Shown in pieces: positions 26,901-41,900 of a stretch of DNA of 64,000 nucleotides. The DNA is from Margaritifera margaritifera (Eukaryota > Mollusca > Bivalvia > Unionida > Margaritiferidae), in the NCBI GenBank assembly GCA_029931535.1, contig JAQPZY010000964.1, positions 248,001-312,000 on the forward strand. The letters are read 5' to 3'. Numbering within the stretch: the first letter of the stretch is position 1; the number at the start of each line of letters is the position of its first letter. Under the pieces are notes generated by a model. That model did no database searches. It saw nothing but the letters and a program-made list of their open reading frames with translations, and was not told where the DNA came from. The translations under genes and the position numbers were made by a program.

Positions 26901-29900
26901 TGCTTTTCCTATTAAAAAAAACTGTTTTCCATCCCTTCTTGCTTCTTTCTGAAACATTTAAATTCATAAAATTTGTACAACACAGATTTTCATACAACCA
27001 ACATTAAATAATCTATCCCCCTCTGTCTATAATGTACTATCTCCCTCTGTCAATACCGTACTATCCTCCCTCTGTCTATACCATACTATACCCCTCTGTC
27101 TATACTGTACTATCCCCCTCCGTCTATACCATGCTATCTCCCTCTGTCTATAATGTACTATAGCCCTCTGTCTATGCTGTACTATCCCCCTCTGTCAATA
27201 CTGTACTATCCTCCCTGTCTATACCACACTATACCACTGTCTATACTGTACTATCCACCTCTGTCTATACCATGCTATCCCCCTGTCTATAATGTACTAT
27301 ACCCCTCTGTCTATGCTGTACTATCCACCTCTGTCTATACCATGCTATCCCCCTCTGTCTATACTGTACTATCCCCCTCTATCTGTACCATACTATCCCC
27401 CTCTGTCTCTACTGCACTATCCCCCTCTGTCTATACTGTACTATCTTCACTTGTCTAAAATGTACCATCTGCCACTGTCTATGCTGGATATAATAGCAAA
27501 AGGCACAGTGAGTTTAAGACCACTCATGTGACTAACATTGGCCTACAATTTGATATAACAGCACTTGACCTGGCAATTTAGGTTGAAAGATGTTCATGTC
27601 AGGATGATCCCCATCAAAGTTGGTTAAAATTGACAAGGTTTTGGGGTTAGGGTAGAACCAAACCCTAACTTTGTTTTGTTTTTCTTTTAAGGAGTTGTTA
27701 AAATTTTTAAAATATCTTGTTAGTAACTGAGAAAAAAAATAATGAAGACTTGCAAAACAGAAATTAGTCAATTTGATAAAATTCATATGGAATCAAATTT
27801 GTATGCAATATGCTCTATATCTAGACAATAACAATATACCCTCTCTTCTTGTGGTAACATGGCAATGTCCATAAATCCAGGTATGTTAGGGTTCCCTAAG
27901 TCAGATCCAGCAGGGTCCATCTGAAATAATTAAAAAAATTAGTTATCTATTGTCTTGCATGCAGTGGATGTAACTTGTGCTCCTGACTTTGACCCATAAG
28001 CTGAAGATTTTACAAGTAAAAATTATTTGCTAATAATTACATCATAAACAACTGGCCAATGTGTATGAAATTGATGATCTTGCTGACATCTACCTAAAAG
28101 CCAAAATGCCAGCTGGCCAAAATATTTTGGTTAGTATAATGCTTTCTGACTTCAAGGGTTTTTCAGTTTCTAAGTAATGGCAGCCATATTGGATGGCAGA
28201 TTAACATCATTTGTACAAACTTGAAAGGTCTTAAACCCAGCAGATGCTTACTGTGAAATCTGGTCATCTTCTGCCGAGCAATCTTTGAGAAAAAGTCATT
28301 TAAATGTTTTTATATTGTTAGTAACAGCTGCCAAATTCAACAGCAAATTGGCATCATTTGTATAAAACTGTAAGACCTTCATGACACCAAATTGGCATCA
28401 TTTGTATAAAACTGTAAGACCTTCATGTCAGGATGCTATATGTTATTTTTCGTCAAATTCTGTTCAACAGCTTTTGTGAATAACTCATTCAAAGGTTTTT
28501 CTACTTTTAGTAATGACCACCATATTTAATGACAGATTGCCATAATCTGTATAAATTTGAAAGGCCTTAGTGCCAAAATACTTTCTGTCCAATTTGGTCA
28601 AATTGTGAATGTTTTCCTATTTTTAGCAATGGCAACCATATCTGACGGCACATCTGTATGATTTGTACAATCTGAAATGTCTTCATGCCTGAATGCTTTC
28701 TATCCAATTTGGTCAAAGATGAGTTTGTGTTCAAAAGTACCCCTCAATGACGGCCACCCCTCTTACGTGATCTTTGAGGTGAAATTGTTCAAAAGTTTTT
28801 CTATCTTTAGTAATGTCAGCCATATTTCAAGGCATATTGGCATCATATGCACAAACCTGAAAGGCATTCATGCCATAATGTTTTCTGTTAAATTTTCTTC
28901 TAACATTAGTTAAATGAGCCTTATGGCAACCTTTGGAACTATTATTCTTTTTTGTATCTCATGTATATGTGAGGTCTATATGCATGTTTATTAGAAACAC
29001 AAGGTAGAATACTTTCAAATGATCAACTTTTAAATACAACTGATTTAGTAAGCTATGAAATGCATAGCCTAATAAAAGCGTTTAGCTCAAATATTAGACT
29101 TTTCATGCCTATAACCCATTCTGCTTACTTTTATACAATTGAACATTGCCAGCTTAGTTTGCTATATTTTACTGACCCACAGCCATGGTCACACTGGCTA
29201 GCTGTGATGATGCAATGTGACAAATGGAATACTGAGTTCTGATTGTTTAATCAAAATGATGCGAAACTGCAATCATTTTATGCCAATGTGTCTAACTGAT
29301 GTGCATCTTTAGTGTGTGTATACTATTTATATAGCAAAATTTGCATTTATTATCAAAGGAAAAGATTATACTATTTTGTATTTGAATCTCAAAAATGCCA
29401 GGGGGGTGGGTGGAGCAAGATGGTTGGCAGGTTTTCAGACCTGAGCAACAGTTTTGTCAGCGACTGCAATTTCATGTACTCGAGGCCAAGTTCAGTCTGC
29501 AACTTCCAGTACGTGAGTCCTACATTTTTTACCCACTGCAGCCCTACCACTACAGTGGTCCCCCTCTTATACGGCCACCCCTTCTGCAGCAGGAAAGTGG
29601 CCTTATAAGAGGGGTGGCCTTTCTAAAGGGGATCACACAGATGTGGGCAATAACTACATATAAAGTATGAAAGGTGCAAATTTTTTAAAAATATTTATTA
29701 TTTTCATTTAAAAATCACAGGAACATCAACAGGTTATGGACTTAATGTGATACAACTAATATCAATGTTATTTTTAAAAAAAAAAAAGAATAATCATCAA
29801 TTGTGGTGCAAAACCACCTTTTCAGTAAAATCTGGGCACAAACATCTGGCTGTAACTATCCCCGCACATCTGTCAATTCTCTTTTCCCACTCACTGCAAT

Positions 29901-32900
29901 TGAATATATATTGACAATGCTTATTTAAATCTTTTTGATATCAACTTTCTCAGTAGTGATCAAAGGACTCTCCCTATTTTTGTTTAGTCGAATTGCCTTC
30001 ACATTTCGTTTTAAACTGACAATGTTGGTCAATATTTTGCACTTTTTGCAACAACTTATTGCTTCATTGGCAATTTATCATATAAAGCAATCCATTATTA
30101 ACTATAGCCAATCACTGTAGAACAACCTGAAAATATGTGACAAACATCAACCAAATGAGAATTTAAACATCTTACATCAAACAATAGTGAAGATTCCCCA
30201 CTCTGCTATACATATAGTGCTAGAAAATTATGTTATATATATATACAAGAATAAGAAACAAAAGTAGCATATTTAGTAATCTTCTGATTCAATTGCCTTG
30301 TGATATATTGTATCACCTGAAACAGCCTCTTATTTGGTCTTAGAATGTGCACGTTATGAGACCTGTCATAGGAAAATGATACAAAATGTAAATAAACTTC
30401 TGTTACCTATATCAGTAGATCAGTTACCTATATCAGTAGATTTGTTACCTATATCAGTAGATCTGTTACCTATATCAGTAGATTTGTTACCTATATCAGT
30501 AGATCTGTTACCTATATCAGTAGATTTGTTACCTATATCAGTAGATCTGTTACCCATATCAGTAGATCCACTACCTGTATCAGTAGATAAGCTACACACA
30601 ATAGCTGATGCAATAATACAATACAAAAAGGACAGATACAGAAGTTGGATTACCAAAGTACTCACTATTTGTTCCAGACTTTTGGTTATAAACAAGTATT
30701 TGTTACTCCTCAGGATATTCCAGTGTCTCAGCACATTGCCTGCATGTTTCTGCAGGAAGACATAAAATCATGATTTTACTTAAATCATAGCTGAAACAAC
30801 ACAGAGAAATCTGTGTTTGTGGATTCAAATTATTAGGTACTACCAGGCTGATACATTGAGTATGGCTGATTCACAAAATCAAGAGTTTGGCTGATGTCAC
30901 AAAATCACATGCTGAGGTCACAAAATTGATTTGACAAAGTGTTAAACATCAGTTACTTGCCACACAAAATTGATTTGACAAAGTGTTAAACATCAGTTAC
31001 TTGCCACACAAAAATTGATTTGACAAAGTGTTAAACATCAGTTACTTGCCACACATTTTTGTTGTTGCTATAAAATGCTGAATCAACTGTATTAACAAAC
31101 ATCTGATGAAACTAAAATATTATGATTGACAGTCATAATCATTCATACTCATCATGAATGACAGTAATAATCATTCATAATCATCATGACTGACAGTAAT
31201 AATCTTTCATAACCATCATGATTGACAGTAATAATCATTCATAACCATCATGATTGACAGTAGTAGTAATTCATAATCATCATGACTGACAGTAATAATC
31301 ATTGATAATCATCATGAGTGGAAGTAATACTCAATCATAATCATCATGATTGACAGTAGTCATTATTCATAATCATTGTGATTGATAGAAATAATCAATT
31401 ATAATCATCATGATTGACAGTAATAATTATTCATAATCATCATCATTGACAGAAATAACCATGCATAATAATGTATTGAATGTAATAATTATCGATACTC
31501 ATCATGATTGACTGTAATAATCATTCACAATCATGACTGAGAGTAATAATCATTCATAATCATCATGACTGGCATAAATAATCATTCATAATAATCATGA
31601 TTGAATGTAATAACCATTTATAATCATGACAAACAGTAATAATCATTCATAATCATCATGACTGATAGTAATATGATAGACAGAAATAATCATTCTGAAT
31701 AATCATGACTGAATGTAATAATTATCCATAATCATGACTGACAGTAATAATCATTCATAATCAACATGACTGACAGAAATAATCATTCATAATCATAATA
31801 ATTTATAGAAATAATCATTCAAAATCATCATGATTAACAGAAATAATCATTAAAAATCATGACTGACAGTAATAACCATTCAGAATCATCATAATGGACA
31901 CAAATAATCATTCATAATCAACTTAATTGATAGAAATAATCATTCATAATCACCATGATTGACAATAATCATTCATAATCATCATGATTGATAGAAATAA
32001 TCATTCATAATCACAAAATCATCCTAATATCAAACTGAATTTCCAGTAAAGTCACTCTAAAGTTCTACTGCAGTTTAAATCTTATGCAATGTCACCTCAA
32101 TATTTAATTCCAACTGTACACTTCATATTCACAAATGCATTGTGATCCGAGTCATCCGTTCAATTTCATTAAAGGAGAAGGGTTTGATACAATGTGCACT
32201 AAAATTTGCAGATCTAACCTTAGAAAAACTGCTTCTTATGGAAAAATTATTAGTATCAATTATATATGATATCATAAAAGTGTTTGCAAGCAAACATTAT
32301 ATCTACCCATATATAGATAAAATGAAATTATGGACAAAAAGACATAAACACGAAAATCTGATTAAATTTCATTTTGAATAAAAAAGAAATTCACACATTT
32401 GATACAATACAGTTAATTTTTATGATCTGTGCCCCATTGGGTTTTATAAGTTGCATGACTCTCTATCATTTTGTGATAATCTTGCAATCCTGCAGCCTGG
32501 CAGAATCTCTGCTATCTCTCAATCTACAATACAAACCAGGTATGACTAAATATCTTACACAATTAATTGTCCTTTTCCCTAAATATCTCCCATCTGCTGG
32601 AGTATATATTTTCCCATCTGTTTTCTTAGCTATTTCTTTCAGGAGAGACTGAAATGAAATGTTACAAACTGCTTTTCACTGATCATGAATATATATGCAT
32701 ATGCTACGATTAGACAGTACTTGTATATACAAGATATTTTAAATTTTTTCAAAACCCTTCATTTAACTACCAATAAAATGATAATATGAATTTAGTTACC
32801 AAATATTATGTACAAAAACATACCTTAAAGTCATGAATATTTGTGGGGATTACATTTTGTGGTTTAGGAGTAAATGGATAATTTTGTGGGGTCACACCTT

Positions 32901-35900
32901 TTACCATACTGTTGTTCAACAACACTACCTTTCATGGTGGATTAAATATCGTGAACATCTGTTGCCTACAAAAAATCCTCCTCTAATATTTCTAATTTTA
33001 CAGAATATACAAACACATACAGAAGAACTTACTTATATATGGGCAGGCATGATCACAAACAATAAAATTTAGATAATATTATGACATACATCAAAATAAG
33101 TGCAAACTGACCTTCCAATATATTGAATGCTGAATTTTAAAGAACTGTTGCATGTGCAAAAAAGAAATAAATGGAAATAAAGTATAAGGCATAAATATGT
33201 AGTTGTTTTTTTAAACTTTGTAAATAATACTTGACCTTTATTGTTCTAATTTAAATTAGTTCTGTTTGATTTCTTGTTCTGATTCTGTCTTTATTCATTT
33301 TGCCATCCTTTGGAATTATTAGATGTGGGTAAATGCTGTCAAATTTGCTTGATAAATGTGAGTCACAAAACTTTTATGACAGATACCATGAATTCACTAT
33401 TTTCATGGGGTGCCAGTTTGGGTGGATTTTGTGGTTGCCCCAAACCACAAATTTAAAGACCCAATAAATAAATATTTAGCTATGAAGACAATAGTACCCT
33501 ATATACTCACTTATAAGTTGAGTTCATCTGCAAACAACACAGACCCTCATCTGCCATCACATAATGCCTTGGCTGATCAGGGTTTATGTCGTTTGTTCTA
33601 CTGATTACTCCTAACAAACTGCATAGACCCAAATCTGCTGGTGCATTATGCAATGGTAGATCTGGGTCTTTGCAGTCTGCAGTTAGACTTGACTTTTAAG
33701 TGAGCATAAATGGTACCCTAAGCCAAAACCATGAATTTAAGTACAGATAAAAATGTCATTTTTCACAAAACCTCCCAAAATTGAAACCCACAAAAAAATG
33801 TATTCATAGTAGTGGTATCAAGATACTTAGAATTACATTTATTCAAGGAATAAAAATTTTCATGGATTTTGAGGTTGCTATGAATTACAAACTTAAAGAT
33901 GGAATTAACAATGATCCATCTGTGGAAACTAAATGTTTCCCTTCACATACCCATGGATCCCCAATAAAATGTAAAAACCACAAAAAATAATACCCATGTA
34001 AAACAAATGGATTCATGGTACTATTACTACATGGTACTATTACAACAACCTTCAGTAAAACAAAAAAGCATATATACTTATTATTCAGAGTAGTCCCGAT
34101 ATTTTCTCCAAAAAAACACAGTGGAGACAATTACTGACCACATCTCACAGCAGGATCTCATGGTGGGGATAATTACTTACCATATCTCACTGTGGGGACA
34201 ATTACTAACCATATCTCACAGTGTGGACAATTACTGACCATGTATCATGGTAGGGAAAATTACTGGGCATATCTTACAATGGGGAAAACTACAGACCATA
34301 TCTCATGGTGGGGACAATTACTGACCATATCTCATAGTGGGGACAATTAGTGACCATATTTCATGGTGGATACAATTACTGACCATATCTCACAGAGGGG
34401 ACAATTACTGACCATATCTCACAGAGGGGACAATTTCTGACCATATCTCATGGAGGTGTTAGTTATTAACCATATCTCATGGTGGGGACTACTACTGACC
34501 ATATCTCATGCTGGGGACAATTACTGACATTATATCACAGTGGGGACAATTACTGATCATATCTCATGGTGGGGACAATTACTGACCATATCTGGATCTC
34601 CAACTGGTACACAGTGCACAATAAAGTTGGCTGATGCAATCTGATTCACGGCATTCAAAACTTTGGATCTTATCTGCAAAATATATAATAAATGTCGTTT
34701 AAACATAACCAATTTCTGCCCAAGCCATTACATTGCAATTACATATATGGTACAATTAGTCCCTTCCAAATTTTTCAATTGACATTATTGTGCTTGTACC
34801 CAAATATTTAATAATATTTTTTATCTAAATTAATAGTAAAACTTAACAAAACATCAAGACTTTTATGAAATTTATGATTTGTGTATTGTAACTAAATGTA
34901 TTAATTCCCTGGTAACTTCTAAAGCACAGGGGCTCGACATTAAATAGTGCCTACATTTGTGTCTGGATTGTACCCTCTATATAATATATTGGAGGCTACA
35001 ATACAAAAAAAAATTGTAGACACTATCTAACATCTGATTCACATGGTCTAAAGCAGAAGAAACAAAAAGATGGAGTCATCTATATCCCTCACCCTGCCAA
35101 AATGTCTGTTCTGAGACAGAAGGATTGGTCAAATATTCCATATATAGGAAGTTTGTATTTAAAACATAAACAAGGAAGTGATAGGCATCATGTGTGTATT
35201 AATGCTGAATCTGGTTCAAGAGTAAGCAAGGAAGTGAGAGGCGTCATGTGATAGACATCATCATATGTTTTTGTTAGTGACTTGACCTTTCATCTGTTGA
35301 CACCATGATCAGTAGACTTTTACAGTGTTCCAAATGCAAGCCATCCACAGAATCTAGTCCAGGTTTAAAATGTAGATCTAAAGTTGTTGTGCAGAAACCC
35401 TTTTGCTTCTTTAGTCTCAGTGATCCTGACCTTTGACCTACTGATCCCAATATTGACACACATCTTCCTTACCCAAGGGGCAAGTCATTCCCAAAGTTTG
35501 GTCCAGGTCTGTGATGCAGAACTAATGTTATTGTGTGGAAACCATTTTTCATATTTCAGTCATAGTGATCTTTACCTTTTACATTTTTTGACCCCAAATC
35601 AACAAAGTTCTTATTTACCACAAATGCAAGCCATCTGCAAAGTTTGGTCCAGGACTGTGATGTAGAACTAATGTTATTGTGCACAAACTATTTGTCTTCT
35701 TTCAGTCACAGTGATCCTGACAATAGGCTTCTACCTTACTTCAAATGCAAACCATCAACAAAGTTCAGTCAAAGTCTGTGATGTAGAACTAAAGTTATTG
35801 TGCAGAAATCATTTTCTTCTTCATTCTCAGTAACCTTGATCTTTGGCCTACTGACCCCAAAACAAATTGGCTTTTTCCTTACCCAAAGTGTAAGCCATCA

Positions 35901-38900
35901 GCAAAGTTTGGTCCAGATCTGTGATGTAGAACTAATGTTATTTTGGGACCATTTTTTTTTCCAGTCACAATGACCTTGACCACTGAATCCCAAAATGAAC
36001 AGGCTATTACCTAACCAGATGAGCAATCCATCCACAAAGTCTGGTCCTGCTCTGTGATGCAGAACTAATGTTATTGTGCACAAACTATTTGTCTTCATTC
36101 AGTGACCTTGACCTTTCATCTTCTGACCCTGAAGTCGATTGGTTTCAACATTACATCAAAATGCAAGCTATCTGCAAAGTTTGGTAATGGTAGATGATGG
36201 AGAACTTGAGTTATTGTGCAGAAACAAAATAGATTACTGATAGACAGATAGTCAGACCAATGGACTTTAACATGATACACCCAGCCTCATAAAAAAAGCA
36301 AAAGTAACATCCTGATCATGAATCAGTAGCATATATAATATTTCTAAGGGATGTCTTAAATAGATGAATGGAAAAAAAACTTAAAGATACTGAACAGGCT
36401 ATGAACAAAATTAGATTCCTGGACAGAAAAACCCTCTTGAAACTTAAAACCAGGAAAGCCAACAAAAGCATCCCCTTCGTGGTCATCACTTTCCACACTG
36501 ATCCCCCAAACTTACAACTGTTCATTCAGAAGCACTGGCACCAGACAGAATGTTCCAAACATTTGAAGGGCATATTTCAATAAGGACCTATGGTTACTGT
36601 AGACCTAAAATCTCAAGAACCATCTGGTATGTGCCAAGGTAACTTTGGACAAGACCACCATCTGGTATGTGCCAAGGTAACTTTGGACAAGACCATAGAT
36701 TCAGGCACATACAGCAAAGACAAGCACTGCCTAAGTTGCAAATATATGCCCAAGTTTGGTGACAGGAGTTAGCTTTACTAATGTAATCTATCTTCTGATA
36801 TAAAAAATGTATGCCATTCAATATGCTGGTGAAACCAAAAATTTCAAATAATAAATGAATGATAACAAGAGTCACATTTGCAACAAAATTAACTTGAAAC
36901 TCACCAACCACTACAACTCAACTGGACATTCAGTAGAGTCCCTCAAGATGCTACCAACTGAGTCTAACCTGGGGTGGACTGATATTAAATACATATGTAA
37001 GGAAAGATACTGGACACTGCAACTGAAAACTCATGGGGATTTTGGCCTAAATGAAAAAAACTAACCTATCCAATGCAATTTTATCAAAATTCCAGTCAGG
37101 CATCACCTGCACAAAATTCTTGCGACAATATTTATTAAATATTCCAAACTTTCCATATAAATTATTATTATTGTTATTATTATATTTTGTTCAGCATCCC
37201 ACTACAACATTCTCATGACATATTTTCTATACCAAGTCCTCCATGCATAACTTTGCTGGGATATAATATGTTTAGAACATATTGTAGTATCTGGTCTTAG
37301 ATTGCACTGATTTTTGGCACACATGGTTTCTGTCCTCAGGCTGGAAGTAGGTCAAAACAATCTGACAAACATGCAATTACACAGATCATTCCATATTTAA
37401 TTACTGTTATAAAAGTTTGTTAATCTGACAACCACATGAGTGCCATGGTAGCTCAGTTGGTAGAACATAGGACTCATAATCTATGGGTCATGGGCTCAAT
37501 ACCTGTCCAGGTTAGCTTGGGTCATCTGCCTCAATGTGTCCTTGGAAAAGGCACTTAGCTCCCAAAAGTGCAGTAACATACCCCCCCCCCAACTCCAACT
37601 GACAACAACACAAAACAGTTTACTCATTTTAAAACCATTTTTCAAATAATTCTTCTTTGTTTTTTTCTATTTTTTAGCTTGACTGTACTTTCAAGACAGA
37701 GATAACACTATATACAGTAAAGGTTGTTTATTACCATCTTGGATACAATGTTTCCTCTGTTATAACGTTTTGAGTTTAAATTCCCTGACCAAATTCGTAA
37801 TTAACATGTCTTCCAAAGGTTTTGTTAAAATGTTCCTTTGTTTTAATCGGTTATAGTGTTTGTGTGGTGCTCCTGAGAAAAGGAACGTAATTATAACGTT
37901 TTTATCATCTGACGTGTCAAAGCCAGATAAACAATGGCAGTCATTTAAACAACAAAGGTGAAGGGTAACAAAAGCGTGTTAATCACATGTCATTCATAAT
38001 CAGTATAAAAAAGTCCTAATAAAGGTGCCAGGTAACAAAGGCATGATAATTACACTTCATTCATAATTCTTACTTTAAAAACACGGGTTGGTGATTCAAT
38101 GTAATAAAAGCATGAAAAGAAATGATTTTGTTTTGTACTTTTTTTGAGTTTATAATTCAGAAATAACCTTTAACTATCATTCTCTACCTGTATGTTGACT
38201 AACTGAGTACAGCTCAAAGTAAATCTCTATTTCATGTTCATTTTGAATTCTGACTTTTGTGAAAATGGATGAAAATTCATAAATTTAGAAAAAGAAATGT
38301 CTCTTTCGACACAAAGCTATATGAGCATTTGCATGTCATTGAAAACACGTCAACAAAAAATCTCAGATTAATAGAAAACCTGATTATTGACAATTTCTTT
38401 GCATCTAAATAAATAAAGGACTAATTTACCTGTCATAAACAAAGACATTTTCACATCAAACAAATTGTATGATTCACTGGCTAATACATGTACATGTATA
38501 TTGACACTTTCATCTGATGGTAAAACTTACTGGTTTATCATTTCTGTCTTCATGATAACATGTATTTATACAAATGTACTTGTTTCTAGAAAATTTTATT
38601 ACATACGAGTTCTGACAGTAATCATACCAGTATGAATGGTTTACTACATGTATGTCCATCACCGATATGGACAAGTACATGAACAATTTGAACACTGAAC
38701 AAATTTGGATATAATGTTCTAATATCCCAGTCCCCTCTGAAACATTATAAACAATCTTTACTGTATATATACAGACTGTAAACTTGTTTGTAATTGATCA
38801 AGGGGTGTGAGACTGCAAAAGATGGTATGGCACTGCTGAGTCATGTGAATAAGTAAAGTAGAAAAGGTATATCACTAAGTAAGTAAAAAAGTATGTCACT

Positions 38901-41900
38901 AAGTAAGTAAAAAAGTATGTCACTAAGTAAAGCAAGTAAATAACTATGTCTTTAAGCAAAGTAAGTAAAAAAGTTAATAGGATCATTATGTGCCACTCCC
39001 TTCCTAAGCTACACTTTTCTGCTTCCAGCTGTAAGTCAATTGCTGAATACATATTAAAGTAAAATGATCCACCAACCAAACCTATTGCATAACCAACTGA
39101 TTAATCCTATTGCATAACCAGCTGACTAATCCTATTGCATAGCCAGCTGACTAATCCTATTGCATAGCCAGCTGCTGCAATTTGTAATTCATCAACACAA
39201 TTCCATCTTGAAAATGAGCTTTATCTGAATTAAGGCTAATATAGTCAGCATACACACAGGCTGCATTTACAATATCTGGATATTCAAGTTCATATGTCAT
39301 AAATTCATTATATTTCATCTAATTCTTCACAAGAAAGCCAAAATGACTCTTGGATCATGTGCCCTTTTTTCAAAAGAAATAACTCTGATGTAAAAGAAAC
39401 TCTTTAGCATTCCTTAAACATGCTACTGGTTCCCTGACCTTTTGTTGACACTCTGGTCTAGGAACATCTGGTCCATCCAACAGGTCAGGATCAGAGGGTT
39501 TACCATCTGACAGTAGGATTATTCGTGGAAACATCCTAATGTCATTGAGTTTGGGAATGCGAGTAGCTGAAATTAAATATAAAACAAAAAATATAAATAG
39601 TGGAAAAAATTAATTTAGCACAGTTCAAGCATTAGAAATATTCTAATCTTTATGTAACAGTGCATACATACATACATACGTACATGCATGCATACATACA
39701 CACACACACACACACACATACATACCAGAGACCCTAAAATCCCTGAATTTGTCAGACATGTCTGATAGATCAAAGGTTTTGACCGCACATACTCTGTGCA
39801 ACCAGACACTGGTCATAGGAGTTCTCAAATATCATTATATCAACTTCTTGTTTCTTTGTCAGACAATCAAAAGAGTTGTCACCGACTAAGCTGGTTTGGT
39901 CATTATGTTTTTTCCAAGTGTTTAAACACTATTGCCAAAAAACACAAGACAAAAGAATTGTGAAAGCTTATCTCCTGGACTTGCCAAATATGCTAAAATT
40001 CTACAATTGTCCCAGGGTGTGTACTATGGACATTACATCAGTCCTTCACACCATGTGGTTTGTGTTCCTCTGTGTCATTACATGATACCTTTAGAACATA
40101 ATATGTGAAGCCTAGGCCTGAATTATGAACAGAAGATACTGGCAACAACAACTAACTTCTATTATCAACCTCAAAGACTAATCTGTGGACCTGATTAAAT
40201 AAAACTTCCCCGTCCAACTTTACTGGAAATGTCAGTGAATCTGGTGCAATATATTTTTGAGGTAGTAAGTCAGCTTGCTGTCAATTAATAATTAATTTTT
40301 AAAACAGCAGAGTGGAAGAAAATACTGTTATTGGGTGAAATTCTATAGTATAGTTTTCTGAAAGAAAAATTATCTGTATAAATAATTAGCTGGAGAGAAA
40401 ACCTGTTAATCAAGGAAGGATGATACTAACACTCACATTAAAGCTTCAGCAAATCCAAAACTGAAATTGAGACATTTTCTGGTACAGTTATTAATTAGGT
40501 ATATTCTATGGGGTGTTTTTTTTGTCACAACTTGTTACATCTTCTTTGAATGTTTTATATTAAATTTCACAAATGTATGAGCACCATGTTAATTTTGGGA
40601 AAAAATGTTGGCAAGAACCATTCAAATTTCAGGATCTCTGACACATACATACATACATACATACATACATACATACATACATACATACATACATACATAC
40701 ATACATACATAACGTCTAATATGCAGAGTAGCAGACTGGATTGCAAAATAAAAAAGTTACTAAAAGGCTTGATAAAATGGGTAACTCAAAATAAGAATGG
40801 AATACAAGGCATAGAACAAGTCTCACTAGTCTATGCACATTGCGTGCTAATTACAGAAATTATTTATATTGATAGAAAATGTGCCGGTAAATTTGCTAGC
40901 TACATTGAAATTAATGTAAAAGGTTTTCATCTTAAGAATTCAGGTTGAACTTTTTTTCTAAAGCAGATGTGGTAGGACCCTATTTATAATAAGCTGCTGT
41001 AAGACTCTATAATAATGATATAACTTACAACCCTAAAAGCTACAGTTTTGTCAACAAAAATGAAAATCTTAACTTTTTTTGCAATTTTTCCCTTTATACT
41101 TTCAGATCAATAATTTTTATTGGCACTATATAGCAAGGATTGTGCTAATGTGTGATTAAGCACTAACCCTATACATGTATACACTTCATTTCATTTCATT
41201 TCTCCCATAACCTTGCTGGTCATAGGGGCGCCACTGATTACTTTGCGACAATCTCTCTCCATTTCGCCCTGTTCTCCACTGCTCTTTGGGACTTTGCAAA
41301 GTCCATGCCTGTCCACTCTTTGATATTGTCTTCCCATCTCTTCTTCTGTCTGCCTCGTCTTCTCTTTCCTCTCACTGTGCCCTGTAGGATTGTCTTTGAC
41401 AGGCCAGTTGAGCGTGAGACATGACCATACCATCTTAGTTTGCGTTTCTTTACAGTGGTGAGCAGATCTTCATAAGGTCCAATTGAACCTTGGATTTTAG
41501 TGCGCACCTCCGCATTAGAGACGTCGTCTAAGTATGAGATTTTCAAGATCCTTCGATAACATCTCATCTCTAAGGCATGGATTTTTCTCTCTAATTCTGC
41601 TGTTAGGGTCCATGTCTCACATGCATATAGGAATATGGACATGACGAGGGAGCGCATAAGCTTGATCTTGGACCCAAGCATGATGTTGCTCTCTTTCCAA
41701 ATATCATTCATCCTAGCCAGAGCAGCTGTTGTCTGCACAATCCTGGAAAGAACCACAGGTTTTGAACCTTCATCAGAGGTGATAGCACCTAGGTACTTGA
41801 AGCTTGTTACTGTGCCCAGCTTCTGTCCATTCACTCTTATTTCCTTTTGGATGCCACTCGGGTTGTTTGTCATTAGCTTTGTCTTTTCAGCGTTGATCTC

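Noticed and set aside
27153..27531. Tyr/Pro/Leu-rich plus-strand frames
   Set aside because: Translation of a 24-bp minisatellite.
30334..30765. 143-residue frame with LLPISVD repeats
   Set aside because: Translation of a 21-bp minisatellite with no supporting context.
35384..35665. 93-residue frame in the AGGTCA array
   Set aside because: Repeat-derived, no domain, not conserved between units.
37439..37510. Functional tRNA-Met gene
   Set aside because: Acceptor stem does not pair, several invariant bases are changed, and it continues into a SINE body.
40550..40948. 132-residue frame with YIHT repeats
   Set aside because: Driven by the CATA microsatellite.
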